From NCBI GenBank assembly GCA_023227835.1, contig JALOCI010000035.1, positions 1-29,649 on the forward strand: 29,649 bases of DNA, in the 5' to 3' direction. The notes beneath the pieces are model-generated. The model saw nothing but the letters and a program-made list of their open reading frames with translations, made no database searches and was not told the DNA's origin. Below, piece by piece: positions 8,014 through 17,090 of this stretch (position 1 is its first letter; each line of letters opens with the position of its first letter). The translations under genes were made by a program, and so were the position numbers. This stretch comes from Bacteroidales bacterium. Its GTDB lineage: Bacteria; Bacteroidota; Bacteroidia; Bacteroidales; UBA932.

Positions 8014-9023
8014 AAAAATTTCTTATCAACAACATTATTCTTTTACCATACTTTATTGTGCTTAAAATAAGGCACTACCTATACGACAACGGTATCCTCA
8101 AATCCAGAAAATTCGATATACCTATTATATCTATAGGTAATATAGCTATTGGTGGAACGGGGAAAACGCCTCATACTGAGTATTTTATAAAACAATTAAT
8201 GCCGACTCATAAAGTTGCAGTGCTCTCCAGAGGCTATGGGAGAAAGAGCAAGGGGTTTCATCTTGTTCAGACGGACAGTACTGTGAGAGAGGTTGGCGAC
8301 GAGCCGTTGCAGATGAAACGCAAGTTTGTGGATGTAGTGGTTGCAGTTTGCGAAAAGAGAGTTAAGGGGATAGAGATGCTGCTTGCTCTCCCGGAGGAGG
8401 TGAGACCGACGGCAATAATCCTGGACGATGCGTTTCAGCACAGAAAGATTACTCCATCCAGAAACATATTGCTTGTGGATTACAACAACATGCTTGAAGC
8501 TGACACATTATTCCCATTTGGCAGGCTTAGAGATTTACCCGAACAGAAGAGACGGGCGGACATGGTTATTGTTACAAAATGTCCCGGGGAGATCTCTCCG
8601 GATGAGAGATTTATAAGAGAGCAACATCTTAAATTGTCAAAAGATCAGCAACTTGCATTTTCTACCGTTAAATACGGTGACCCTCAAAGTGTATTCGAAG
8701 GTGCGGACAGAAGATATATCTACTCAAAATATGCTATTCTGATTACAGCTGTGGCAAACCCGAGACCCTTACAGTACCAGTTGCTCTCCGATTATAAGAT
8801 TATAGACAAGATTAACTTCAGAGATCATCATAATTTTACCAAGAGAGAGGTTCGCAAAATTAACAGAAAACTTGCAAAGTGGCCGAAAGCGGTAATCTTT
8901 ACAACTGAAAAGGATGCTCAAAGGATGATGGAGAAGACAAAATTCTCGCAATCTGTTAAAGAACGACTCTTTTATATACCGATTGAGGTAGCGTTTATTA
9001 GTGAAAATTCGGAAACATTGTAA
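8010..9023 (+). CDS. lpxK: Tetraacyldisaccharide 4'-kinase
   Basis: 337 residues. LpxK phosphorylates the 4' position of the lipid A disaccharide precursor at the inner membrane. The N-terminus has a hydrophobic membrane-associating stretch (LINNIILLPYFIVLKI). Family motifs follow: SIGNIAIGGTGKTPHTEYFI (Walker A, GGTGKTP at 48-54), VLSRGYGRKSKGF, VGDEPLQM and IILDDAFQHRKI. It overlaps dusB by four bases (ATGA). Downstream are 260 AT-rich bases without a clear terminator. Its presence fits a Gram-negative lipid A producer. Confidence 0.93.
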   Translation: MKKFLINNIILLPYFIVLKIRHYLYDNGILKSRKFDIPIISIGNIAIGGTGKTPHTEYFIKQLMPTHKVAVLSRGYGRKSKGFHLVQTDSTVREVGDEPLQMKRKFVDVVVAVCEKRVKGIEMLLALPEEVRPTAIILDDAFQHRKITPSRNILLVDYNNMLEADTLFPFGRLRDLPEQKRRADMVIVTKCPGEISPDERFIREQHLKLSKDQQLAFSTVKYGDPQSVFEGADRRYIYSKYAILITAVANPRPLQYQLLSDYKIIDKINFRDHHNFTKREVRKINRKLAKWPKAVIFTTEKDAQRMMEKTKFSQSVKERLFYIPIEVAFISENSETL

Positions 9024-9283
9024 AATTGTTACTAATACTTTGTAAATGATAACAATGTGTAAGGTAAAATCAAATATTGTCAATTTAATAATAAATCCAA
9101 ACCTTTAACTATCTTGTTATTTAATAGTATAAGCAAGAATTTTAAAGTGCTTAAAAATTGTAATATTGAATTAAATAATCACAAGAAATTGTCGAATATG
9201 TTGTAAAATTTTCTACTTTTGTTAATAATTGTCAATTCACATTCATTAACAACTCATAATTACTAACCTAAATTATTAAACTC
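9024..9283 (+). promoter_or_regulatory. AT-rich promoter region of the SusC/SusD operon
   Basis: A gene-free, very AT-rich 260-base region. TACTTTTG at 9214-9221 is an exact TAnnTTTG box 63-75 bases before the susC-like start and is the likely promoter. An imperfect inverted repeat (ATTGTTA near 9027 with TAACAAT near 9050) just after lpxK could be a weak terminator, but it lacks a T-run. Confidence 0.55.
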
Positions 9284-12200
9284 ATGCATGTTTCAATGAA
9301 AAGAAACCAAATTGCACGCAAAGTGCTTTCGGTTTTTGCCCTCCTGCTGTTTGCAGGTTCGATATGGGCACAGAACATCAAGGTAACCGGTGTTGTGACC
9401 GACACAAAGGGTGAGCCGATAATCGGTGCTAGCATCCTTATCAAAGGCACAAAAACCGGTGAAGCTGCAGATCTTGATGGTAAGTTCACTATCTCTGCAC
9501 CTGCGAACGGAGTACTTGAGGTATCCGCAATCGGATATGAAAAGGTGCTTGTTCAGGTAAAAGGCAGAACTTCTCTTAAGGTTGAACTTAGAGAAGATGC
9601 CGTTTTACTGGAGGAGGCTGTGGTAACAGCTGAATTCGGTGTGAAAAGGGCAGCGAGAGCAGTGGGTGCTTCGGTTCAGAGCGTAAGAGGTGCTGATATA
9701 GCGGAATCCGGACGTGAGAACTTCGTAAATGCTCTTCAAGGCCGTGTTGCCGGTGTTTCGGTAACAAGTTCAAGTGGTACACCTGGTTCTTCAAGTAGTG
9801 TCATTATACGTAGCGCAACTTCTATTTCAGGTAATAACCAGCCTCTTTACGTAATCGATGGTATTCCGATGAACAACTCAACATTCAACCCGGTAGGGTC
9901 TATGGCGATAGGTTCAAGCGGAAGCCAGACAGTAAGTGACCGTCAGTTGGACTTCTCAAACCGTGGTTCTGATATTAACGCCGAGGATATAGAGAGTATG
10001 ACAATCCTTAAAGGTGCTGCTGCTGCTGCTCTTTATGGTAGTGACGCATCAAACGGAGCTATCATCATTACAACAAAGAAAGGTAAAAGCGGACGCGGAA
10101 AGGTAAATTACAACAATAGTTTCTCTTTCAGCCAGGCATATCGTTACCCTGAGATGCAAACTACTTATGATAATGGTCAGTATGGAACAACAAACTATTA
10201 TTATACAGCAAGATACGGCGACAAGTATGCTGCCGGTACTAAGTTGTACGACAACCTTAAGAACTTCTTCCAGACCGGAGTATCGCAAAGACATAACATA
10301 TCTTTCGAGGCTGGTAACGAGTCTATGACAGTTCGTGCCGGTGCAAGTACTCTGAATCAGACAGGTATTGTACCTACTTCAAAATATTCAAGGGAGAACA
10401 TCTCTTTATCAGGTACCGCAAAAATTGCTAAATGGGTGAACATTGAGTCATCTCTGCAATATGCAGCTACAACAAATAAGAAGGTTGCCAAAGGTACAGG
10501 CGGACCTCTTCAAAGAGCTATGATATGGCCGTTGACAGACGATATGAGCGTATATCTCAATGCTGCAGGAAGCATTCGTTATCCAAACAGATATGTGGAT
10601 GTTGATATCCTCAACCCTTACTTTGACTTATATAAGAATAAGAACTATGATGAGGGTTCACGCTTTATTGCAAATATGGCAGTGAACATTACACCTATAA
10701 AAGATCTCCTTCTTAAAGCACAGGTAGGTTATGACGTGGCTAATACAACCTATGAAGTTGTCAGACATCCTGAATGGTCTTCAACAGCAACCGGAACAGG
10801 TTCTTATGACCAATCAAGGGTTTATCAGTCAAATCCTACAATCAACTTGATTGCTTCCTATAAAAAGGAATTCGGTAAGATGAGCATCACCGGAAGTGTT
10901 ATTTATTCACAACTGGAGCAGTTCACAAATACACTTTCAGTACATGGAGAAAAATTCATGGTTGCAGACTTCCAATCAATCAACAACTGTAATAAGGAAA
11001 CCCTTGTCAATCTTACATCACAACAGACAAGAAGACTTCAGGGTCTTTCAGGATCATTTGAGTTTGCATGGAACAATATGGCATTCCTTACAGTCCGCGG
11101 ACGTAATGACTGGTCTTCAACTCTTCCTTCAAACAATAACAGTTATTTCTATCCGGCTGTTGACCTTAGCTTCATCGTATCAGAGCTTCCGTTTATGAAA
11201 GCAATGTCTGAGACAATAAGTTATTTGAAATTGAGAGGATCAGTTACTCAAGTTGGTAAGGATGCTACACCACTTTCTATCTACCCGGCACTAGAGGCTT
11301 CTACCGCATCTTACGGTGGATACCGTTATGGCTATACAGGACCAAACCTCAGCCTTCGTCCGGAGATGAATACAGCTTGGGAGGTAGGTCTTGAGGGTCG
11401 TTTCTTCAGGAACAGGATGGACGTAGACTTCGCATACTATAACACATATTCTGCAGACCAGATTATTACCGGTTTCCGTATGAGTTACGCAACTGGTTTC
11501 GTACTCAACAATATGAACGTTGGTACATTCAGGACAAGTGGAGTTGAGTTGAGACTAGCTGGTGACGTTATCAAGAACCGTGATTGGGTAGTAAACCTTG
11601 GACTAAACATGTCGAAGAACTGGAGTGAGGTTATAAAACTTCCTGAAAACGTATCTGAATACTATAACGCATACACATGGAACTCAGGTAACCTTAGAAA
11701 TGGTATCAAGGTAGGTTATCCTGTTACCTCTATTACCGGTCTTGATTTCCAGAGAAATGCAGATGGTAAGGTTCTTGTCGATCCATCAACAGGACTACCA
11801 TTGGTGTCAAGTTCTTGGTCAGTATTGGGAGATCGTGAGCCGGACATGATGTTTGGTGTTACACTTTCTGTGAAATACAAGAACTTCTCACTTTCAACCC
11901 TTCTTGATGGCAGGATTGGAGCACAGGTTGTAAACGGAACAAAACGTTGGATGATGCAACAAGGATATAGCCAGGAATCTGTAGATTTACGTGAAGCCGG
12001 TCCGGTTGTATTTAACGGAGTTCTGAAAGACGGACTTCAAGATACAGACAATCCTACACCTAACTCAATTGCAGTAAAAATGGGTGATCTTGCAACAGCA
12101 TATTCGGGGGGCGATGCAAACTGGATAGAGAAAAACATTAACTACCTTAGGATGCAAGAGTTGCGCCTTAACTATAATGTAAACAGAAAATGGCTGGAAA

Positions 12201-12400
12201 GAGTTACTAAAGGACTTGTATCAGCTGCTTCAGTTTTTGCTTCCGGTAACGACCTCTTTATATGGACTAACTACTCTGGTATCGACGTAGTCGGTAACTC
12301 GAACTCAGCATCACTTGGAGGAACAGGTGGAGTTGGATTTGATATGATGGCTATCGCTGCCCCTAGAGGTATGTCATTTGGTATAAATGTAACATTTTAA
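9284..12400 (+). CDS. SusC/RagA-family TonB-linked outer-membrane protein
   Basis: About 1038 residues. A signal peptide (MKRNQIARKVLSVFALLLFAGSIWAQ) leads to a carboxypeptidase-regulatory-like beta-sandwich (VTDTKGEPIIGASILIKGT...DLDGKFTISA). Next come a plug domain with SusC hallmarks (LQGRVAGVSVTSSSGTPGSS, PLYVIDGIPMNN, ILKGAAAAALYGSDASNGAI) and a ~22-strand barrel ending FGINVTF. SusC proteins pair with SusD lipoproteins to import large ligands such as glycans or peptides across the outer membrane. The first ATG is at 9284, but the ATG at 9296 (MKRNQ) gives a cleaner signal peptide. SusD follows after 12 bases. No glycosidase or peptidase lies inside this operon to reveal the substrate. 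Confidence 0.95.
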   Translation: MHVSMKRNQIARKVLSVFALLLFAGSIWAQNIKVTGVVTDTKGEPIIGASILIKGTKTGEAADLDGKFTISAPANGVLEVSAIGYEKVLVQVKGRTSLKVELREDAVLLEEAVVTAEFGVKRAARAVGASVQSVRGADIAESGRENFVNALQGRVAGVSVTSSSGTPGSSSSVIIRSATSISGNNQPLYVIDGIPMNNSTFNPVGSMAIGSSGSQTVSDRQLDFSNRGSDINAEDIESMTILKGAAAAALYGSDASNGAIIITTKKGKSGRGKVNYNNSFSFSQAYRYPEMQTTYDNGQYGTTNYYYTARYGDKYAAGTKLYDNLKNFFQTGVSQRHNISFEAGNESMTVRAGASTLNQTGIVPTSKYSRENISLSGTAKIAKWVNIESSLQYAATTNKKVAKGTGGPLQRAMIWPLTDDMSVYLNAAGSIRYPNRYVDVDILNPYFDLYKNKNYDEGSRFIANMAVNITPIKDLLLKAQVGYDVANTTYEVVRHPEWSSTATGTGSYDQSRVYQSNPTINLIASYKKEFGKMSITGSVIYSQLEQFTNTLSVHGEKFMVADFQSINNCNKETLVNLTSQQTRRLQGLSGSFEFAWNNMAFLTVRGRNDWSSTLPSNNNSYFYPAVDLSFIVSELPFMKAMSETISYLKLRGSVTQVGKDATPLSIYPALEASTASYGGYRYGYTGPNLSLRPEMNTAWEVGLEGRFFRNRMDVDFAYYNTYSADQIITGFRMSYATGFVLNNMNVGTFRTSGVELRLAGDVIKNRDWVVNLGLNMSKNWSEVIKLPENVSEYYNAYTWNSGNLRNGIKVGYPVTSITGLDFQRNADGKVLVDPSTGLPLVSSSWSVLGDREPDMMFGVTLSVKYKNFSLSTLLDGRIGAQVVNGTKRWMMQQGYSQESVDLREAGPVVFNGVLKDGLQDTDNPTPNSIAVKMGDLATAYSGGDANWIEKNINYLRMQELRLNYNVNRKWLERVTKGLVSAASVFASGNDLFIWTNYSGIDVVGNSNSASLGGTGGVGFDMMAIAAPRGMSFGINVTF

Positions 12401-12412
12401 CGAATTAATACG

Positions 12413-14206
12413 ATGAGAAAAATATTAATATCATTTATAGTACTTCTGGCGATTGGAGTCACCTCTTCATGTAGCAAATGGCTGGATGTAAATAAGAATG
12501 TAGATTCTCCAGACTGGGTCGAACCAGTACTAAGACTGGCACCTATGCTTGAAGCATATGAAGGTATTGCTTATGATATGAGGGCACTAGGCCCTATGGA
12601 AGGTTACTTTGGCGGATCATCAAGCTATGCAACTAACTTCGGTGATGACCATGCATATATAGCAGCCAGTGATGGTGGTGGAGAGGCATGGAGAATGGTC
12701 TATTGGCTTCAGGGTATGAATCTTCAAGAGATGATTGCCGATGCTGAAAAGCTCAATCAAACAACAATTGCAGGTATAGGTTATGCCATAAAAGCTTACT
12801 CTTGGCATATCCTGGGGTCGCTTCACGGAAACCTTCCGGTTGACGACGCTTTCGTTCCGGGTCTTTTGTCACACGATTATGATGATCAGGAATATTGCTT
12901 CAAAAAAGTTCGTGAGTGGGGAAGAAAAGCCGTTGCTGCTTTAGAGGCTACAGATCCTACTACTTATAAAACTCTTGCAACATACGATGTTGTTTATGGT
13001 GGCGATGCTGCAAAATGGAAAAAATTCGCTTATGCAGTTCTTGCAAGAAACTATATCACAATGTCGATGAAAGGTGCTAACTATCTTGACTCAGCGATTG
13101 CTTGTGCAAACAACTCTTTCACAAGTGCATCTGATGATGCTAAGGTGAAACTGGAAGCAACAGGTGTTTCTGCAACTTCAAATTTCTTCGGAGTACTCAG
13201 AGGTAACCTGGCAAACGTTCTCGTTCAGTCTGACTACATTGTTCAAGTTCTTACAGGTACTATTCCTAATTATAACTCAGCAGGTGCTATAGAGGGACTC
13301 AGCCAGTATCAGAACGTTGTGGATACAAACATGCTTGATCCTCGCGCTATTTGCCTGCTTGGTACAAGGGACACAATGCCTGCAGACCAGAGCACTATCA
13401 ATAGAAAAACATATTCATTTGTAGGTACAAGACCAGGTTACTCATCGAACTGTAACTTCTGGGGTCTTACATCAACACCTAATGAAACAACATCCGGTCT
13501 AGGAAGGTGGCTATACAGAGATGATGCACCGTGGCCTCTTCTTACATACGCTGAGGTTATGCTAATAAAGGCTGAGGCTCAGTTCCGTAAAGGGCTGAAG
13601 GCTGATGCCCTGGAGTCTTTCAAAGCCGGTGTTGCCGGTCATATGGATTTTGTAAAGAGTTATATAACACCGGGAGTTGTGGTTAAGAGTGCTACAACAG
13701 GTAAACAAACTTCGGTTCAGGGTGACAAGATTACAGCTGCAAGATTTACAGCTCTTGCTAATGAATACCTTGCAAGTAGGTTTGTTAACGGGATGAGTTT
13801 GAATGACTTTACACTATCTCATATCATGATGCAAAAATATGTTGCCCTGTTCCCATATTCGTATGAGATTTGGAATGACTTGAGACGCTATCATTATGAC
13901 CTGAAGCTGGGTTCAAGCGGAATTCCTGAATCCGGCCTTTCATGGAATGAGACAACTGTTTATCACAAATCTGATTCTGATGTAGACAGAGTGTTTAAAG
14001 GTTACTATCTGCCACCGGCAGACGTACAGAACAGAAGAGCTAAATTTGCAACAGCAAACCTCGGTTCTCCATGTTATAGGATTCGTCCTCGTTACAATTC
14101 TGAGTACATGTGGAATCTACCTTCTCTCAAGAAGATTACACCTATACCAGGTGATGCAGATAACTACCATACATCTATGGTTTGGTTCTGTATTCCTAAT
14201 AACTAA
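12413..14206 (+). CDS. SusD/RagB-family nutrient-binding lipoprotein (SusD-like_2 type)
   Basis: 597 residues with a lipoprotein signal whose lipobox ends TSSC (about residue 20), followed by KWLDVNKNVDSPDWV. That opening, with helix-rich blocks such as YAEVMLIKAEAQFRKG and ALANEYLASRFVN, fits the SusD-like_2 branch rather than classic SusD. It would sit as a lid on the SusC barrel at the cell surface and bind the ligand. It is 12 bases after the SusC gene and 25 bases before the next lipoprotein gene, clearly one operon. Confidence 0.9.
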   Translation: MRKILISFIVLLAIGVTSSCSKWLDVNKNVDSPDWVEPVLRLAPMLEAYEGIAYDMRALGPMEGYFGGSSSYATNFGDDHAYIAASDGGGEAWRMVYWLQGMNLQEMIADAEKLNQTTIAGIGYAIKAYSWHILGSLHGNLPVDDAFVPGLLSHDYDDQEYCFKKVREWGRKAVAALEATDPTTYKTLATYDVVYGGDAAKWKKFAYAVLARNYITMSMKGANYLDSAIACANNSFTSASDDAKVKLEATGVSATSNFFGVLRGNLANVLVQSDYIVQVLTGTIPNYNSAGAIEGLSQYQNVVDTNMLDPRAICLLGTRDTMPADQSTINRKTYSFVGTRPGYSSNCNFWGLTSTPNETTSGLGRWLYRDDAPWPLLTYAEVMLIKAEAQFRKGLKADALESFKAGVAGHMDFVKSYITPGVVVKSATTGKQTSVQGDKITAARFTALANEYLASRFVNGMSLNDFTLSHIMMQKYVALFPYSYEIWNDLRRYHYDLKLGSSGIPESGLSWNETTVYHKSDSDVDRVFKGYYLPPADVQNRRAKFATANLGSPCYRIRPRYNSEYMWNLPSLKKITPIPGDADNYHTSMVWFCIPNN

Positions 14207-14231
14207 TTAAGAACGACTAAAAAGATTGATA

Positions 14232-15065
14232 ATGAAAAAAATATTAACAATAATATCTGTCTTGATGGTTTTAGGTCTGACCTCTTGTGAAACAAACAAG
14301 ATTGAATATTTAGCCACAGATCTTGACCAGTCAAAGTTTGCAGAGATCAAACTTGTATATGACTTGCCATTGGTTACCTCTACCTCGCAGAACTCTACAA
14401 GGTTGTTATACAACGGAGATACAGTTTCAATGGTGTCTACCGCTTTAGGTAGCGTATACCCGAACAGTGCATCAAAGTATCATGTCCTCCCTATTGGTTC
14501 AAACACAGTTCAAATGCTGAAATCAACCCTAGAGGTGATATATGAGAATACTTTCTCAATTTCTGCCGGTAAATGGTTTGCATTTGTATACAATACTGCT
14601 CAACCTCCGGTAATGATTCAGGAGCCTGAAACATACACAACCGGTGATCCATGGGCTGATACTATCACCCATATCCGTTTTGTGAACCTTTTCCACAAAG
14701 CAGACGGAACTCCTTATGGAAAACTCTATCTCAAAGGAAAGAGAACAATCAATGGTGTTCTGACTTATGTTGACATAGCCAGTGCAAACTTCGGTGAAGC
14801 AGCTGATTATGTTGATTACAGACTCTACAGAGGAACATCAAAAGTTTGGTCAGGTTCTGAGTCTTCTCTTATATTTGTTTTGTTTGACGAGTTTGGAAAT
14901 CAGCTGGGGTATTACAAAAACACTTCTGCAACAACCAAGACTCCTTATGAAGCAACAGGCTACTCTTTAGCTAAAGGAGTGAACTATATCTTCCATCTTA
15001 ATGGAAAAGAGGGCACAAATTACGCTACACAGGCTATACGTTTGAGTACAATACAGTCTAAATAG
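14232..15065 (+). CDS. SusD-linked lipoprotein, possibly DUF4397-like
   Basis: 277 residues with a lipoprotein signal (MKKILTIISVLMVLGLTSC). The rest looks all-beta. The stretch THIRFVNLFHKADGTPYGKLYLKG resembles the repeat opening of DUF4397 beta-sandwich proteins, but I am not certain of the family. The position directly after the SusC/SusD pair suggests a surface-exposed accessory ligand-binding lipoprotein. An upstream TTG at 14226 is in frame; the ATG at 14232 is preferred because it opens the signal peptide. Five bases separate it from the next gene. Confidence 0.8.
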   Translation: MKKILTIISVLMVLGLTSCETNKIEYLATDLDQSKFAEIKLVYDLPLVTSTSQNSTRLLYNGDTVSMVSTALGSVYPNSASKYHVLPIGSNTVQMLKSTLEVIYENTFSISAGKWFAFVYNTAQPPVMIQEPETYTTGDPWADTITHIRFVNLFHKADGTPYGKLYLKGKRTINGVLTYVDIASANFGEAADYVDYRLYRGTSKVWSGSESSLIFVLFDEFGNQLGYYKNTSATTKTPYEATGYSLAKGVNYIFHLNGKEGTNYATQAIRLSTIQSK

Positions 15066-15070
15066 ATTTT

Positions 15071-15577
15071 ATGAAAAAGTCATTTTTATTGACACTATTG
15101 TTTATTGCCTCCTTGTCAATAGGCTACTCACAAAGTAAGGCTGAAAAAGAGGCTGCTGCACAGGCACTTTATGAGAGTGCTAAAGCAGCATTGGAATCTA
15201 AAGATTTTGTAATTGTTCCCGACAGCTATGAAAAGAGCGATGGAACAATTGAGACAAATACCGATGATTCTCACTTTCTGGCTTATGAAGGTGCACAGAA
15301 TCTCTTCCTTCAAGGAAGTATTGTGTGCAACAACGCCTATACAAACAAGACTACTGTAAACAGTTTCGAGCAAAAGGTTGATAAGAAAGGGAATATTACT
15401 GTAATTATACAGGTTTCCGGTTCTCAGATCAATGCAAGAATAGAGATTTCAGTAAGAAAAGGCACAAACTATGCTGAAGTTATACTTACACCTTCCGGTA
15501 AGACTCCAAAGATTTTTTCCGGGGAGGTAGTTCCAAGAGCAAAAGCAAAATATTACAAAAAATCTAATATTGTCTAA
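15071..15577 (+). CDS. Secreted DUF4251-like protein
   Basis: 168 residues with a cleavable signal peptide (MKKSFLLTLLFIASLSIGYSQ) followed by AEKEAAAQALYESAKAALESKDFVI. The layout resembles DUF4251 proteins of Bacteroidota: a charged helix after the signal, then a beta-rich part with KVDKKGNITVIIQVSG and INARIEISVRKGTNYAEVIL. Their function is unknown; a periplasmic location is expected. It is the last gene of the SusC/SusD operon, five bases after the lipoprotein, and is followed by a strong terminator. Confidence 0.8.
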   Translation: MKKSFLLTLLFIASLSIGYSQSKAEKEAAAQALYESAKAALESKDFVIVPDSYEKSDGTIETNTDDSHFLAYEGAQNLFLQGSIVCNNAYTNKTTVNSFEQKVDKKGNITVIIQVSGSQINARIEISVRKGTNYAEVILTPSGKTPKIFSGEVVPRAKAKYYKKSNIV

Positions 15578-15599
15578 GCTTTAAAAATCTTGATATTAA

Positions 15600-15636
15600 A
15601 GAGAGCGATGATTTTATCCGTCGCTCTCTTTTTTTT
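15600..15636 (+). terminator. Rho-independent terminator of the SusC/SusD operon
   Basis: The stem AGAGAGCGA (15600-15608) pairs perfectly with TCGCTCTCT (15621-15629), with possible extra pairs inside, and is followed by seven T residues. It lies 23 bases after the DUF4251-like stop codon and immediately before the promoter of the aminopeptidase gene. Confidence 0.9.
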
Positions 15637-15637
15637 A

Positions 15638-15645
15638 TATCTTTG
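15638..15645 (+). promoter_or_regulatory. Promoter -7 box of the aminopeptidase P gene
   Basis: TATCTTTG matches TAnnTTTG, lies 34 bases before the start codon at 15680 and abuts the T-run of the preceding terminator. No good TTG is seen at -33 because the terminator stem occupies that place. Confidence 0.6.
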
Positions 15646-15679
15646 TTGAAACTGAGTGTAAATCATTATTTAAATCAAT

Positions 15680-17071
15680 ATGTTCAATAAAGATATTTAT
15701 ATAGAGCGGAGAAGAAGACTCGCCGCCAGTGTCAAAAACGGCATACTTCTGTTCCTCGGTAATTCTGAGGTTGGTTTTAATTACCCTTCAAACACATATA
15801 CTTTCAGACAAGACTCCTCTTTCCTCTACTTCTTCGGGCTGGACGAGCCTGATTTGGCGGCAGCAATTGATGCTGAAAGCGGAGATGAGATTATATTCGG
15901 TAATGATGTCACTATGGATGATGTTATCTGGATGGGGCCGCAACCGAAAATGAGCGATAAGGCAGCTCTGGTAGGTGTACAAAAGGTTATGGCTGCAGAT
16001 TCCCTTGAAGATTATCTGAAAAAGGCCGTAAAATCGGGCAGAAAGGTTCATTTCCTTCCACCGTACAGAGATGCCAATAAAATATTCCTGAACAGTGTTC
16101 TGAACATTCCTTTCTCAGAGATGAAAGCGCAGGCATCCGTTGAGTTTATCAAAGGTGTGGTTGCCCTGAGAGAGATTAAGCAAGATGTTGAGATTGCCGA
16201 GATGGAGGATGCTTCGAACATTGGATATACCATGCACTATACGGCAATGAAAATGCTCAGGGCAGGTATGATTGAGCAGGAGCTTGTGGGAGTAATGGAA
16301 GGAATTTCCCATTCTCAGGGACCTATGACCTCTTTCCCGATAATTTTATCACAAAATGGTGAGACACTACACAATCATACACATCATCAAGTATTGACCA
16401 ACGGGCGCCTTTTGGTTATAGATGCCGGTGCAGAGAACCGTAACCATTACGCCTCTGACTTTACTAGGACACTTCCGGTTTCAGGAAAATTCACCCAGCA
16501 GCAACATGATATTTATACTATCGTTTCACAAGCAAACAACCTTGCTATAGGTATGGTGAAACCAGGAATTTCATACAGAGAGGTTCACAAGGCGGCTACG
16601 AGACTTATGGCACAAGGGCTAAAAAATATCGGACTTATGAAAGGAGATGTGGATGAGGCTGTCGAACAAGGTGCCGTCGCCCTTTTTATGCCTCATGGTT
16701 TAGGGCATCAGCTTGGATTGGATGTTCACGATATGGAGGATCTTGGAGAGAACTACGTTGGGTATGATGACAAGTATGTACGTTCTACACAATTCGGTCT
16801 TGCTTCTTTGCGTATGGGTAAGGAGCTCAAAAAAGGGCATGTCATAACAGTAGAGCCCGGTTGCTATTTTATTCCCGCACTGATTGAAAAATGGCACGGC
16901 GAGGGAATTAACAAGGATTTCATAAACTATACGGCACTTGAATCCTATTATAAATTCGGAGGTATAAGATTGGAAGACAATGTGCTTTTAACAGAGAAAT
17001 CTTGTCGTCTCCTTGGTTCCGGGAGGCTTCCTATTACAACGGAGGAGGTAGAAAAAGAAATGGGTGAATAA
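15680..17071 (+). CDS. pepP: Xaa-Pro aminopeptidase (aminopeptidase P)
   Basis: 463 residues of the M24 metallopeptidase family, removing N-terminal residues that precede proline. The N-terminal aminopeptidase P domain has NTYTFRQDSSFLYFFGLDEPD (about 38-58). The pita-bread catalytic domain carries all five expected metal ligands: D248 in LVIDAG, D260 in ASDFTRT, H343 in GLGHQLGLDVHD, E392 in TVEPGCYF and E432 in GIRLEDN. No signal peptide is seen, so the enzyme is cytoplasmic. Nineteen bases separate it from the serine hydrolase gene, with no terminator between, so the two may be co-transcribed. Confidence 0.92.
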   Translation: MFNKDIYIERRRRLAASVKNGILLFLGNSEVGFNYPSNTYTFRQDSSFLYFFGLDEPDLAAAIDAESGDEIIFGNDVTMDDVIWMGPQPKMSDKAALVGVQKVMAADSLEDYLKKAVKSGRKVHFLPPYRDANKIFLNSVLNIPFSEMKAQASVEFIKGVVALREIKQDVEIAEMEDASNIGYTMHYTAMKMLRAGMIEQELVGVMEGISHSQGPMTSFPIILSQNGETLHNHTHHQVLTNGRLLVIDAGAENRNHYASDFTRTLPVSGKFTQQQHDIYTIVSQANNLAIGMVKPGISYREVHKAATRLMAQGLKNIGLMKGDVDEAVEQGAVALFMPHGLGHQLGLDVHDMEDLGENYVGYDDKYVRSTQFGLASLRMGKELKKGHVITVEPGCYFIPALIEKWHGEGINKDFINYTALESYYKFGGIRLEDNVLLTEKSCRLLGSGRLPITTEEVEKEMGE

Positions 17072-17090
17072 CTGATACAAATACTTAAAC

